Positions 20,946-30,566 are shown, numbered from the stretch's first letter. The stretch is 64,000 nucleotides of DNA from Cytobacillus luteolus (GCF_017873715.1 NZ_JAGGKM010000004.1:452673-516672), one strand, 5' to 3'. The notes: generated by a model not told the origin, from the sequence alone. A program made the numbers and translations.

Positions 20946-20956
20946 AGGATTTTGAT

Positions 20957-21799
20957 TTAGATAGTTTCTGAGTCTAGTATTGTTTTTAGTTTATTCCTAT
21001 ATTCCTCTTGACTGTAATTATTTAAGATAATATGTTTGTTCATATCTAATTGGGAAAACACATCCATCTCTAGTGCTTTCCTTACCTTTAGAACCGTTAG
21101 AGTCCCCTCTAACCCTTCAAGTTCATTCTCTTTTCCATAGCCTTGTTGTGTATAGTAATTTACAAACCCTTCGAACCACTCTTTTGGTCTCTCTTGAATA
21201 GCCTTCTTGAAAGAGTAATCAAGGTCTGCTTGGTCTACATAGAAAAGGATTGGTTCCAAGGCTTTAACGCTTTGAGCTAACCCCTTAATATAGTTTGTGA
21301 TTATTTCCTTTTCTGCACCGTACTTAACCATACCAACTGTAATTGGATTTTGAATAAAGCAACATTCAAATATATATACTTTATTTCCTCTAAGAGCATT
21401 CTCGGCAAAAGCGATCCAATTTTGAGTAATTAATTCAATGTTCTGTTCTAAAGGTAGTTCATAGATATCTTTTTGAAAGAAATTGTTAGTAAGGTCTGAA
21501 GGTAAGCTTGAGCCAATAACATTATTCACCTTGTGGTAAGGAAGAAAATATCCATTCTCCTTTTCAATTACATGGCTTAATAATAGATCTTTAAAGTTTG
21601 TATGGGTAGACAGTAATTCTTCAAAATCCTGTTTTGAATAATAAGCAACCCCTTCAAAATCAGCAGGATGATCTAGGTTACCTTCTAAAAACAATTCAGC
21701 CTCCACATTCATTTCAGCAAGGATGTTATGTACTAGCCTGGCTGTAGTAGATTTTCCAAAGCCAGGTAAACCTTCGATTAAGATTAATTTTGTTTTCAT
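20957..21799 (-). CDS. P-loop NTPase / kinase-like protein of unknown function
   Basis: This 280-residue protein opens with a P-loop (LIEGLPGFGKSTTARLVHNIL, residues about 7-27) like thymidylate or other small-molecule kinases. A likely Walker B or base-binding element is KVYIFECCFIQNP near residue 135, and a long helical C-terminal half follows. No lid motif of a named kinase is recognisable, so I cannot give a substrate. It lies 29 bp downstream of the racemase gene in the same direction and may form an operon with it. Confidence 0.7.
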   Translation of the reverse strand: MKTKLILIEGLPGFGKSTTARLVHNILAEMNVEAELFLEGNLDHPADFEGVAYYSKQDFEELLSTHTNFKDLLLSHVIEKENGYFLPYHKVNNVIGSSLPSDLTNNFFQKDIYELPLEQNIELITQNWIAFAENALRGNKVYIFECCFIQNPITVGMVKYGAEKEIITNYIKGLAQSVKALEPILFYVDQADLDYSFKKAIQERPKEWFEGFVNYYTQQGYGKENELEGLEGTLTVLKVRKALEMDVFSQLDMNKHIILNNYSQEEYRNKLKTILDSETI

Positions 21800-21828
21800 A
21801 AGCTTACTCCCTTAACAATGTTTGACTC

Positions 21829-22536
21829 CTAACCTTTATAATCTAACACTCCTAATGAGAGTGCAGCCACTTTATTCGCGTGGATAAAAGTTGTATCAAA
21901 TAATGGAATGTTCGTGTCATTTTGACTAATTAACAGAGGTATCTCTGTACATCCTAGTATAATCCCCTCTGCCCCATTATCAACTAATTTTTTTATAACT
22001 GATAGATAATAGGATTTCGAACTCTCATTAAAAGTACCTTTACATAATTCATTAAAAATAATCTCGTGAACCCCACTTCTTTCTTCTTCATCAGGAGTAA
22101 TAACCTCTATCCCTTGTTGCATAAGAAGATCTCTATAAAATGATTGTTCCATAGTAAACTTAGTTCCAAGTAGTCCTACCTTCTTGTGACCTAAATGTTC
22201 TATGTCGCTAACTAAACAATCTACTATATGAACTAGTGGGACCGTACAAGCATTTTGCACTTCATCTGCCATGAGATGCATTGTATTCGTACAGATTACG
22301 ATTAGTTCTGCACCTCCATTTTCTAAACATTTTGCTGCTTCTATCATTTTTCCAGTTGCTTTTTGCCATTCACCAGTTCTTTGCAATGCAGCAATCTCTT
22401 CAAAATCAAATGAATAAATTAAGCATTTTGCCGAATGTATTCCTCCTAATTGTTTTTGTACAAAACGATTAATATATGAATAATAGACACTTGTTGACTC
22501 CCAACTAAGTCCTCCAATAAGTCCAATTGTTTTCAA
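21829..22536 (-). CDS. Aspartate/glutamate racemase family protein
   Basis: This 235-residue protein begins MKTIGLIGGLSWESTSVYYSYIN, the signature of the YgeA/aspartate racemase family. The two catalytic cysteines are in VICTNTMHLMADEV (near residue 82) and IILGCTEIPLLI (near 195). These cofactor-free enzymes interconvert L- and D-amino acids, often with broad specificity. It is divergent from a MocR-type regulator, separated by about 115 bp, which may control it. The exact amino acid is not deducible. Confidence 0.88.
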   Translation of the reverse strand: MKTIGLIGGLSWESTSVYYSYINRFVQKQLGGIHSAKCLIYSFDFEEIAALQRTGEWQKATGKMIEAAKCLENGGAELIVICTNTMHLMADEVQNACTVPLVHIVDCLVSDIEHLGHKKVGLLGTKFTMEQSFYRDLLMQQGIEVITPDEEERSGVHEIIFNELCKGTFNESSKSYYLSVIKKLVDNGAEGIILGCTEIPLLISQNDTNIPLFDTTFIHANKVAALSLGVLDYKG

Positions 22537-22652
22537 TAGAAATTCCCTCCTTCGATATATAAAATTAAAGTAGCATGATATACTGGCCGTATGAAGTGCC
22601 AGAAATGAACTATTTTAATAGTACCAGTTTATAAGAATAGGAGATGAAACGG

Positions 22653-24050
22653 ATGTGGTTTCATGTAGACCGCTCAATTCAAAAAACATTAACACAACAA
22701 ATCTATGAGCAGCTTCGGAATTCTATCCTAAACGGTGAATTAAATAGAGATGTTAAATTACCTTCAACTAGAGAACTTTCGACTTCAATTGGGGTATCAC
22801 GCAACATTGTGCTTGAAGTATATAATCAACTGGTTGATGAGGGCTATCTAATTGTTCGACCAAGGTCAGGTACATTTGTTGCCCCAGGATCTTCCTTGAT
22901 TAAACTAACGACCAATGAGTCTAAGGTAGAAATCAAAAAACAAAATAAAGGATATACAGATGTAATTGATTTTAGAGCAGCTACACCAGCAATGGACCAT
23001 TTCCCTCGAAAGGTATGGGGAAGATTAGCAAAAGAAGTATGCTACGAAGCCCCTGACCAACTTTTTGGTTACCATTCCCCTGAAGGATTAGTTGAGTTAA
23101 AGGAAGAACTGTCTAGATACCTATTACGGACTAGAGGGGTAGTAAGTGATCCTGCACAAATAATAATCACTTCTGGTGCTACACAGGCACTCTCTTTAAT
23201 TACAGAATTGTTATTAAAAGAAAATCAATTAGTTGCTGTGGAAGACCCAGTTACCGATGAAATGAGAACCATTTTTTCATATGGTGGTGCAACCATCATA
23301 CCTGTTCCAGTTGACGATAAGGGAATCCAACCAGAATTCCTTTCAGAAGACACACCGCCAAGTTTTATTTTTATCCTTCCTTCTCACCAATTTCCGCTTG
23401 GCGGAACATTGACAATTCAACGAAGAATACAATTAATTGAGTACGCCCGTAAGTTTAACTGTTATATCGTTGAGGATGATTATGATAGCGAATTTACTTA
23501 TGAAGGTACACCTGTCCACTCAGTGCAAGGACTTGACCCTGAGAGAGTACTTTATGTAGGAACATTTAGTAAAATTCTCTCTCCGGCTCTTAGAATTGGA
23601 TATGTAGTTCTTCCAGAACCACTGATTGAAGAGTGTAAGAAGTTAAAATGGTATACAGATCGACACCATCCCTCATTAGAACAATTAATGCTGACTCGTT
23701 TTATAAAAGAAGGTTTCTTAGATCGGCATATCAGAAAAATGAAAAGAATATATAAACAAAGACGTGAAGCACTAGTATCTAGCCTAAAGAATCATTTCCC
23801 TGATTCACGTATATTAGGGCATGCTGCTGGCATGCATTTGGTAGTAGAAATTCCCTCAGTAGATTTTAATGGAGAATTATTGGATTGGATTAAAAAATAC
23901 TCGATACAAATATATCCGGTAGAGTACTACTCAATCATTAAAGGCTTACACAATCATAAAATTGTTTTGGGGTATGGAGGATTAGCAGTAGAGAAAATTG
24001 AAGAAGGTGTATCAAGATTAAGCATGGCTATAAAAAGCTATAAAAAATAG
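22653..24050 (+). CDS. MocR/PdxR-type regulator (GntR HTH fused to aminotransferase)
   Basis: This 465-residue regulator joins a GntR winged helix (LTQQIYEQLRNSILNGELNRDVKLPSTRELSTSIGVSRNIVLEVYNQLVDEGYLIVRPRSGTFVAP, residues about 13-78) to a class I aminotransferase-like domain. The PLP-lysine region is VLYVGTFSKILSPALRIGY. MocR proteins sense PLP with an amino acid and act on nearby genes, so the divergent racemase gene is a plausible target. I prefer the ATG at 22653, 9 bases after GGAG; an upstream ATG at 22644 directly abuts that site. The stop falls at the edge of a dispersed repeat. Confidence 0.9.
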   Translation: MWFHVDRSIQKTLTQQIYEQLRNSILNGELNRDVKLPSTRELSTSIGVSRNIVLEVYNQLVDEGYLIVRPRSGTFVAPGSSLIKLTTNESKVEIKKQNKGYTDVIDFRAATPAMDHFPRKVWGRLAKEVCYEAPDQLFGYHSPEGLVELKEELSRYLLRTRGVVSDPAQIIITSGATQALSLITELLLKENQLVAVEDPVTDEMRTIFSYGGATIIPVPVDDKGIQPEFLSEDTPPSFIFILPSHQFPLGGTLTIQRRIQLIEYARKFNCYIVEDDYDSEFTYEGTPVHSVQGLDPERVLYVGTFSKILSPALRIGYVVLPEPLIEECKKLKWYTDRHHPSLEQLMLTRFIKEGFLDRHIRKMKRIYKQRREALVSSLKNHFPDSRILGHAAGMHLVVEIPSVDFNGELLDWIKKYSIQIYPVEYYSIIKGLHNHKIVLGYGGLAVEKIEEGVSRLSMAIKSYKK

Positions 24051-24304
24051 GCTGAGACAAAAGTAGTTTAACTATATAGAAACCGAACAATGGTTGTAGG
24101 GGTAGTTACACCGCTCCTGAAATATACTTCGGTTTCCGCGGGTAAGAAGGTTATTTTCACTGGCGTGAAAAAACCCACTCCTCGTGCTAAGCACTGCGGG
24201 GTCTAGCCGTTGCTTTTCATCCCGCAGGAGTCTACGTATATTTCATCCGCTAGGCTATTACTTTGTTCGGAATTGTAATTAAACACTTATGTTATGTCCC
24301 AGCC
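24050..24304. repeat. Dispersed hairpin repeat, about 255 bp, MITE-like
   Basis: The element starts GGCTGAGACA and ends TGTCCCAGCC, which are inverted ends with one G-T type mismatch. Nested arms also match: CCGAACA (24083) with TGTTCGG (24264), and TGAAATATAC (24118) with GTATATTTCA (24236). It would fold as one long interrupted rod. I recall similar intergenic elements ending in the same sequences in several Bacillus genomes, but could not search. The left end overlaps the last base of the MocR gene stop codon, so it may act as that gene's terminator. Confidence 0.78.
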
Positions 24305-24320
24305 TCATTTTCCTTTTAGA

Positions 24321-24563
24321 TTAGTTCGTAGAATTTAGGGCAATCAGTTCGTATGTAATCGTTGTTGTATTGTTTGCTAATTCGACCTTTTTGATAAGTG
24401 CCTCACCGCTAGAGTCACTTTCGATTGTTCTTCTAACCTCTATCGGAATATCAATTGGGTATAATCGATACCCCTCTTTCACCAAAGTAAAGATATTTTC
24501 TGCTACCCTTGTTTCTCTTCCTTTCGTTACAATCATTGTATTAAATTCAAAAGGCATGCCCAT
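24321..24563 (-). CDS. ytmB: YtmB family (DUF2584) protein
   Basis: This 80-residue protein is recognised as YtmB from MGMPFEFNTMIVTKGRE at the start and its place next to ytmA. It is predicted to be mainly beta-strand, with no signal peptide, cysteines or catalytic motif. Its job is unknown. It follows ytmA in the same direction after 54 bp, and both may be on one transcript. Confidence 0.85.
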   Translation of the reverse strand: MGMPFEFNTMIVTKGRETRVAENIFTLVKEGYRLYPIDIPIEVRRTIESDSSGEALIKKVELANNTTTITYELIALNSTN

Positions 24564-24617
24564 AAGCTTGTCTCCCCTTTTTTGTAAGTTGGTCCCTCTT
24601 CATAGTATCATAATCGG

Positions 24618-25400
24618 CTACTGATTTTTCATCCATTCTGTTACAAATTTTACCGTTTCTCGATTTTCAGCTGGCGGAAAATAATGAGTAAATTGTTTAA
24701 AATATCTGCTCGTTACACTTTTACCTAATTCCTTTAATCGTTTTTCTAGACGATATGAATGCTCAACTGATACGTTTTTGTCCTTTTCACCATGAATAAT
24801 TAAGACTGGTGCCTCTATTTTTTCCAATTCATAAAGTGGGGTGCGATAACGATATCGTTCCGGATATTTGGTTGGTGTACCACCAATAACCCTCTTCATC
24901 ATTCTACGCAAGTCTTTCCTTTCTACATACGTAAGTGACATATCTGACACTCCTCCCCATGAGACGATTGAGCAAATATTCGTTTCATAAATTCCTGTCA
25001 GGAGTGCCATTACACCCCCACGTGAAAATCCAAAGGCATGAATACGGTTAGGATTCACTTTCGGATGCTGTTCCAAGACTTTATAGCTAGCTAGAGCATC
25101 ATATCTATCATCACCAGCAAAATCCTCATTTCCTTCTCCACCTTGATTACCGCGATAGAAAGGAGCCATTACTACAAAACCTTCAGAAGCAAACTGGATA
25201 ATACGACCTATTCGTACTTTTCCAACATTCTTTATCCCACCGCGTAAATAGAGAAAACCATCATAACAGCCTTCTTCTTTAGGATAAGCTAAATATCCTT
25301 TTACACGCAGCCCCTTACAGTAATAGGTAATGAGATACAGTTCGATTCTAGGATTAGGTGAAGGATATCTTTGTCTATCTATAATACTGCCGTCAACCAT
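24618..25400 (-). CDS. ytmA: Alpha/beta hydrolase, prolyl-oligopeptidase type, YtmA
   Basis: This 260-residue S9-like hydrolase has the nucleophile elbow GFSRGG with serine at about residue 126. The acid is probably in VLIIHGEKDKNVSVEHS near 208, and the histidine in FKQFTHYFPP near 240. It lacks a signal peptide, so it acts in the cytoplasm, probably as an esterase or small-peptide hydrolase. YFFLRGG-type oxyanion residues appear as LYLRGGIKNVGK. It is divergent from the ytlACD transporter. The substrate is unknown. Confidence 0.85.
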   Translation of the reverse strand: MVDGSIIDRQRYPSPNPRIELYLITYYCKGLRVKGYLAYPKEEGCYDGFLYLRGGIKNVGKVRIGRIIQFASEGFVVMAPFYRGNQGGEGNEDFAGDDRYDALASYKVLEQHPKVNPNRIHAFGFSRGGVMALLTGIYETNICSIVSWGGVSDMSLTYVERKDLRRMMKRVIGGTPTKYPERYRYRTPLYELEKIEAPVLIIHGEKDKNVSVEHSYRLEKRLKELGKSVTSRYFKQFTHYFPPAENRETVKFVTEWMKNQ

Positions 25401-25521
25401 TCATTCATCCCCTTTCTAATTAAATCCTTCTAGGCATTCACACATTTTTGTCACAATTCATAATGTAACGTAAGTAATAACTAATATTTTGACGTCTTGA
25501 CACGTCTAGGAGGTAAATTTC

Positions 25522-26505
25522 ATGCGTTATGTATCATTATTTTTGACGTTTCTTCTTATTATTCCACTAGTAGCTTGTAATAATGACAAAACAGAAACAA
25601 TCCGTGTTGCGGAAGTTACCCGTTCTATTTTTTATGCTCCTCAGTATGTAGCACTGTCTGAAGGCTTTTTTGAGGAAGAGGGCTTAAATGTTGAACTTAC
25701 AACTACATGGGGCGGTGATAAAACGATGACTGCCGTTTTATCAGATGGAGCAGACATTGCCCTAGTAGGTTCTGAGACATCCATTTATGTTCAAGCTCAA
25801 GGGTCCAGTGATCCGGTTATTAATTTTGCACAACTCACTCAAACAGATGGCACTTTCTTAGTTGCTCGTGAAAAAATGGAAGATTTCAGTTGGGATCAAT
25901 TAAAAGGTAGTACATTTTTAGGTCAACGTAAAGGTGGCATGCCACAAATGGTTGGTGAATTTGTACTTAAAAAGAATGGGATCGATCCACATAATGACTT
26001 AGAACTAATCCAAAACGTGGATTTTGCCAATATTGCTTCTGCCTTCGCTTCCGGAACTGGTGATTTTGTTCAATTGTTTGAACCACAAGCAAGTATCTTT
26101 GAACAAGAAGGAAAAGGCTTCATTGTTGCCTCATTTGGGAAAGAGTCAGGTCATGTACCATATACAACATTTATGGCGAAACAAAGCTACCTTGACGGTA
26201 ATAAAGAAGCAGTAGATAAGTTCACTCGTGCTATCTACAAAGCTCAACAATGGGTTCAAACACATAGTGCTAAAGAAGTAGCCGAATCCATTCAATCCTA
26301 TTTTGAGGACACACCACTTGAAACAATTGAAATGGTTGTTGACCGTTACAGAAGCCAAGGCTCATACGCCACTGACCCAATATTAGACGAAGAAGAATGG
26401 GATAATCTTCAAAACATTATGGATGAAGCTGGTGAGCTACCAGCACGTATTGAATACAGCACATTAGTTAACACATCTATTGCCGAAAAGATCATTTCAG
26501 AATAG
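25522..26505 (+). CDS. ytlA: ABC transporter substrate-binding lipoprotein YtlA
   Basis: This 327-residue lipoprotein belongs to the SsuA/THI5-like binding-protein family. The signal peptide ends in the lipobox LVAC with the modified cysteine at residue 19. The first lobe shows SIFYAPQYVALSEGFFEEEGLNVELTTTWGGDK, typical of binding proteins for sulfonates, nitrate or thiamine precursors. It is the first gene of a three-gene ABC importer with ytlC and ytlD. No TPP riboswitch or other leader RNA precedes it, so thiamine control is not supported. The substrate remains open. Confidence 0.88.
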   Translation: MRYVSLFLTFLLIIPLVACNNDKTETIRVAEVTRSIFYAPQYVALSEGFFEEEGLNVELTTTWGGDKTMTAVLSDGADIALVGSETSIYVQAQGSSDPVINFAQLTQTDGTFLVAREKMEDFSWDQLKGSTFLGQRKGGMPQMVGEFVLKKNGIDPHNDLELIQNVDFANIASAFASGTGDFVQLFEPQASIFEQEGKGFIVASFGKESGHVPYTTFMAKQSYLDGNKEAVDKFTRAIYKAQQWVQTHSAKEVAESIQSYFEDTPLETIEMVVDRYRSQGSYATDPILDEEEWDNLQNIMDEAGELPARIEYSTLVNTSIAEKIISE

Positions 26506-26517
26506 GAGTGATGACTC

Positions 26518-27291
26518 GTGACTTTTCTCAAAGTAGATAGAATTCAGCATACCTACTTTACTAGAGATTCCGCAAAAACAGCACTTGAAGATATCTCTTT
26601 AACGATAGAGGAAGGGGAGTTTGTCTCCTTTCTCGGCCCTAGTGGCTGTGGAAAAACAACCTTATTATCGATTATCGCTGGTTTACTAAAACCAACAGAA
26701 GGTCAAATTTTGATAGATGGAAATCCGCCTAATAAAGAAGGACCTTCAATTGGGTATATGCTGCAGCAGGATTACCTTTTCCCCTGGAAAACAATAGAAG
26801 AAAATGTTTTTGTCGGACTACGAACCATGAAGAAGTATTCTAGTGAAAATAAGGAAAAAACGCTTGATATATTAAAAGAGATGGGCTTACAAGGAGTTGA
26901 AAAGTCTTACCCAAAACAGCTTTCCGGTGGGATGAGACAAAGAGCCTCGTTAGTAAGGACGTTAGCAACGAACCCAAAGATTTTACTACTCGATGAACCA
27001 TTCTCAGCTTTAGATTATCAAACCAAACTGAAGCTAGAAAATCTAATGGTAAAAACATTAAAGGAATATAGCAAAACTGCATTACTCGTTACTCATGATA
27101 TAGGTGAAGCGATTGCAATGAGTGATCGTATATTTCTACTCTCAGCAAACCCGGGTAGAATCGCAGAAACCTTTACCATTCCAGAAGAACTAAAAAAAAT
27201 AACTCCATTTGAAGCGCGTCAGCATTCAATGTACTCAACAATCTTTCAACAAATATGGAAGGAGTTAGATGATCTTGAAACAAAACAGTAG
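26518..27291 (+). CDS. ytlC: ABC transporter ATP-binding protein YtlC
   Basis: This 257-residue ATPase of the SsuB/TauB type powers the YtlACD importer. Walker [10 protein letters not shown] lies at residues about 40-48, the signature LSGGMRQR near 140, Walker [12 protein letters not shown] near 160, and the H-loop as [10 protein letters not shown]. The start is GTG at 26518 after AGGAGTGATGACTC; an ATG at 26511 is in another frame. It overlaps ytlD by 23 bp. Confidence 0.92.
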   Translation: MTFLKVDRIQHTYFTRDSAKTALEDISLTIEEGEFVSFLGPSGCGKTTLLSIIAGLLKPTEGQILIDGNPPNKEGPSIGYMLQQDYLFPWKTIEENVFVGLRTMKKYSSENKEKTLDILKEMGLQGVEKSYPKQLSGGMRQRASLVRTLATNPKILLLDEPFSALDYQTKLKLENLMVKTLKEYSKTALLVTHDIGEAIAMSDRIFLLSANPGRIAETFTIPEELKKITPFEARQHSMYSTIFQQIWKELDDLETKQ

Positions 27292-28087
27292 CATTCGTCT
27301 CCTCCATGAACAATATTTAAAAGAAATAAAAAAAGAAAAAAGGATTGTTCTATTTTACCAAATCCTTATATTTCTAGTCTTTTTCTCAGGTTGGGAAATC
27401 GCCAGTAAAAAAACATGGATTGACCCTTTAATTTTTAGCTCTCCATCAAAAATATGGGCACTCTTTATCACAAAGTTATCTGATGGATCTTTACTCTCTA
27501 ATTTAAGTGTTACTTTATTTGAAACGGTATTAGGATTCATTATTGGAACACTATTAGGGACAATTTTGGCAGCTATTCTATGGTGGTCAGAACGCCTCTC
27601 AAGAATTCTAGACCCTTATCTCGTCATATTGAATGCAATGCCTAAGGTTGCTCTAGGACCTATTTTAATAGTAGCACTTGGTCCAGGATTTGTTTCAATC
27701 ATTGCAATGGGTGCGATCATTTCTGTTATTATCACCACAATCGTTGTTTACACCTCATTTAGGGAAGTAGACCCTAACTATATAAAGGTATTAAACACAT
27801 TTGGCGCTAGCCGGAGTCAATGCTTTAAGGAAGCAATTCTTCCCGCTTCTTTTCCTACCATTATCTCTACCCTGAAAGTAAATGTCGGTTTATCTTGGGT
27901 TGGGGTAATTGTTGGCGAATTTCTTGTTTCGGCAAAAGGGTTAGGCTATATGATTATATACGGATTCCAAGTGTTCAACTTCACTCTGGTTCTCCTAAGT
28001 CTTTTAGTCATTGCAGTATTTGCTACATTAATGTATCAGGGTGTAGAGTTGCTTGAAAGAAAGCTTATAAAGGACTCTAAACAATAG
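27269..28087 (+). CDS. ytlD: ABC transporter permease YtlD
   Basis: This 272-residue inner-membrane permease has about six membrane helices and the BPD_transp_1 EAA-type loop ([23 protein letters not shown], residues about 175-197). It completes the SsuC-like importer with YtlA and YtlC. The ATG at 27269 lies inside ytlC behind AAGGAG, so translation is coupled. A strong hairpin follows, shared with the convergent ytkD. Confidence 0.92.
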   Translation: MILKQNSSIRLLHEQYLKEIKKEKRIVLFYQILIFLVFFSGWEIASKKTWIDPLIFSSPSKIWALFITKLSDGSLLSNLSVTLFETVLGFIIGTLLGTILAAILWWSERLSRILDPYLVILNAMPKVALGPILIVALGPGFVSIIAMGAIISVIITTIVVYTSFREVDPNYIKVLNTFGASRSQCFKEAILPASFPTIISTLKVNVGLSWVGVIVGEFLVSAKGLGYMIIYGFQVFNFTLVLLSLLVIAVFATLMYQGVELLERKLIKDSKQ

Positions 28088-28121
28088 AAAGCTCTCTAAG
28101 ATAATTAGAGAGCTTTCTTTA
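28088..28121. terminator. Two-way terminator between ytlD and ytkD
   Basis: AAAGCTCTCTAA pairs with TTAGAGAGCTTT and is flanked by T-rich sequence. It reaches into the last codons of ytkD. Confidence 0.82.
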
Positions 28122-28575
28122 AGATATACTCAATGCTATGCTGAAGAACATCATCTTTCATGATAAAACTATACATGGAATTTGTAGAAAGGTTCTTCGG
28201 CAGATTATTTAGTAATACTGGGCCTTTTGTTTCTAAGTAATCATCCTTCTCTACAAGCTTACTAACCTTTGCAAAATATATATTTTTTATTATCGTTTTT
28301 CCTTTTCCGATAACTTTATATTGCCCGATATAGTTTAAATCTGAAACGATTCCACCCGTTTCCTCCATTACTTCACGAACTGCAGCTTGCTCTGGCGTTT
28401 CACCGTTCTCAATCTTTCCTCCTGGGAATTCAAGTCCTCGCTCACTGTGGTCTGTTAACAGCCACTGATCATTATGCCTGCAAATCACCCAAACATGCCT
28501 AGGATTCATCGAGAAAGGGTTGTTAGTGAAGGATAAATTAACTTCGTTTAAGTACATATCCTGAAAAACAATCAT
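28105..28575 (-). CDS. ytkD: Nudix nucleoside triphosphatase YtkD
   Basis: This 156-residue Nudix hydrolase carries a full Nudix box, GGKIENGETPEQAAVREVMEETGG, at residues about 50-73. YtkD of B. subtilis hydrolyses 8-oxo-dGTP and other NTPs, cleaning the nucleotide pool. Here it keeps its place between ytlD and the dps region. The extended N-terminus MIVFQDMYLNEVNLSFTNNPFS is typical of YtkD rather than MutT. It is monocistronic. Confidence 0.9.
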   Translation of the reverse strand: MIVFQDMYLNEVNLSFTNNPFSMNPRHVWVICRHNDQWLLTDHSERGLEFPGGKIENGETPEQAAVREVMEETGGIVSDLNYIGQYKVIGKGKTIIKNIYFAKVSKLVEKDDYLETKGPVLLNNLPKNLSTNSMYSFIMKDDVLQHSIEYILKKAL

Positions 28576-28650
28576 ATAACCTTTTCTCCATTACTTGGTA
28601 TTTCTTATATGGTACCATATAAAAATCAAATGGTATACGAACAACTCTTT

Positions 28651-28986
28651 TTAATGTTCCTTGTTACTAATTTCACTTATTAAATTCTGTGACTTAATAA
28701 GCTCCTTTGCATCTTGATCACCTAGTTCATACATCATTTTATATATTTTTTGCATCGTTGCATCAATAGCATCATTTGTAGGATCATAATGGTACTCAAT
28801 GTATGGAACATGCGCTCGTAAAAAGCCTTGCCAATCTGAAGAATAGTTTTGTTCAAAATACTCCCTTAACTGGATAATTTCTTCATCTGTAGCTTCAATT
28901 TTGAAGTCCCAAGGAGAAGCTGTACTAAGCTGTGAAATTTCTCCATTGGCGATTGAAACATAATATGTTTTTTTAGTTTGATCCAC
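28651..28986 (-). CDS. Conserved hypothetical protein, 111 residues
   Basis: This acidic soluble protein (MDQTKKTYYVSIANGEISQLSTASPWDFKIEATDEEI) has no cysteine, signal or membrane segment. A mixed beta-start and helical C-terminus is suggested by the sequence. I cannot assign a family with confidence. Annotators sometimes call relatives a hydrolase, but no catalytic motif is visible. The ATG at 28986 is preceded by GGGGTGAGAG. Confidence 0.7.
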   Translation of the reverse strand: MDQTKKTYYVSIANGEISQLSTASPWDFKIEATDEEIIQLREYFEQNYSSDWQGFLRAHVPYIEYHYDPTNDAIDATMQKIYKMMYELGDQDAKELIKSQNLISEISNKEH

Positions 28987-29218
28987 GAACTCTCACCCCT
29001 AAGTTGATTCTTTTCATTAGCTTTTCAAAAATGAGCCAAATTATGTATGTAACAAGTTGCAACTAAATTAGCTAGGGTTATTACCATATTAGTGGAGAGT
29101 TTCTGAAAAGTCATTTATACTAGAAAAAAGAAAATTACTTATTGGATAAAAGCATTTTTTCATTTCTATACGATATACTAGTTGGTAACATAGAGTTTTC
29201 TAAGAGGAGGCTAGTCGG

Positions 29219-29479
29219 ATGAAATTTATTGATGAATTATACGAGATGTATCGTCACAAGCTATCGGGCGATGAAGAGGATGCAGACATTTTAGCTTTCT
29301 CAGTACTAGAACAATTAAATAGAGATGATATGATTACACTAATTGAGGAACTAAGTGACCAGGAGCTTTATAACTTAGTTGGTTTTTATATGATTGAAAA
29401 GTTAAAAGCAAAAATGGCTCGTGAGGAATTTGGGGATACTAAAGCGGTACCAAACGATGGTGTTAGAAATTTACATTAA
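29219..29479 (+). CDS. Small conserved protein, DUF6154-like
   Basis: This 86-residue acidic helical protein (MKFIDELYEMYRHKLSGDEEDADILAFSVLEQLNRDDMITLIEELSDQELYNLVGFYMIEKLKAKM) looks like the DUF6154 family of Bacillus, though I recall this only loosely. A strong AGGAGG lies 8 bases upstream of the ATG, and a two-way terminator follows. No function is known. Confidence 0.78.
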   Translation: MKFIDELYEMYRHKLSGDEEDADILAFSVLEQLNRDDMITLIEELSDQELYNLVGFYMIEKLKAKMAREEFGDTKAVPNDGVRNLH

Positions 29480-29487
29480 ACTTAAAA

Positions 29488-29525
29488 TACCAGAAAGAGA
29501 ACGACTCTTTCTGGTATTTTTTTTA
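29488..29525. terminator. Two-way terminator before the threonine aldolase gene
   Basis: ACCAGAAAGAG pairs with CTCTTTCTGGT around a 5-base loop, followed by eight T residues on the plus strand. Confidence 0.86.
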
Positions 29526-30536
29526 TTTCTGTAATATTGCTAGTGCTTGATCTATTTGTTCAGTGCTAACATCATAGTGTGTTGTCATCCTAATAATAGT
29601 AGGTCCAAAAGAAACAGCTAGTATACCTTGCTCCTTTAATAAGCGGATATACTCCTCAGCCGTTAAACCTTTTTTAGCAACATCAATTAATACAATATTC
29701 GTATCAACTTCATTGATAACCTCTAATCCTTTGATTGAGCCTATCCCAGCTGCAAGCCTCTTTGCATTGTCATGATCAACTGAGAGTCGCTCTACCATTT
29801 GTGTTAACGCTACCATTGCAGGTGCAGCAATTAGACCCACCTGACGCAGACCTCCACCCAGTCTCTTTCTCCACTTTCTAGCTTTTTTTATAAATTGTTC
29901 ATCACCAGCAATAATTGACCCTACTGGTGCCCCAAGTCCCTTTGATAAACAGACTTGAACAGTAGTTGTAAACTTTGTGAAATCAGTCAACGGTTTATTT
30001 AAAGCTACTGCTGCATTAAATAACCTTGCACCATCTAAATGAACTGGGACATTATATTTAGAAGCAACGTTGTAGATGGATTCCATGTTATCAATAGGAA
30101 CAATCGCACCACCCGCTCGGTTATGCGTATTTTCAAGACAAATTAGGCCTGTTTCCGGGACGTGAATATCTTCCCCCCTAATAGCTACTTCAACCAATGT
30201 AGGATCCATGGCCCCTCTGTGACCCTTAATCGTTCTAGTTTGTACACCCGCGAAAGCAGAGACAGCTCCACCTTCATAATAAAAAATATGTGAATCTTCC
30301 TCTAACAAAATTTCATTTCCTGGTACACAATGTGTAAGTACGGCAATTTGATTACCTTGCGTCCCACTCGTTACAAATAGAGCATCTTCTTTACCTAACA
30401 TCTGGGCCGCTAATTCTTCAAGCCTTCTTACTGTAGGGTCTTCGTTATAAACATCATCCCCCACCTTAGCTTGATAAGCAGCCTTCCTCATCTCTTCCGT
30501 AGGCTTAGTAACTGTATCACTTCTTAAATCTATCAT
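29523..30536 (-). CDS. ltaE: Low-specificity L-threonine aldolase
   Basis: This 337-residue PLP enzyme splits L-threonine or L-allo-threonine to glycine and acetaldehyde. It begins with the family signature MIDLRSDTVTKPTEEMRKAAYQAKVGDDVYNEDPTV. The PLP lysine is in QVCLSKGLGAPVGS near residue 200, and the DGARLFNAAVAL segment with the phosphate-binding aspartate lies near 168. It stands alone and faces the terminator of the small gene upstream. The length is normal for the GLY1/LtaA type. Confidence 0.93.
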   Translation of the reverse strand: MIDLRSDTVTKPTEEMRKAAYQAKVGDDVYNEDPTVRRLEELAAQMLGKEDALFVTSGTQGNQIAVLTHCVPGNEILLEEDSHIFYYEGGAVSAFAGVQTRTIKGHRGAMDPTLVEVAIRGEDIHVPETGLICLENTHNRAGGAIVPIDNMESIYNVASKYNVPVHLDGARLFNAAVALNKPLTDFTKFTTTVQVCLSKGLGAPVGSIIAGDEQFIKKARKWRKRLGGGLRQVGLIAAPAMVALTQMVERLSVDHDNAKRLAAGIGSIKGLEVINEVDTNIVLIDVAKKGLTAEEYIRLLKEQGILAVSFGPTIIRMTTHYDVSTEQIDQALAILQK

Positions 30537-30566
30537 CTATTTCACCTCTAATAATTCGCCTCGTAA

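Noticed and set aside
25401..25521. TPP riboswitch before ytlACD
   Set aside because: The leader is only about 120 bp and lacks the TPP core (CTGAGA and the second conserved box).
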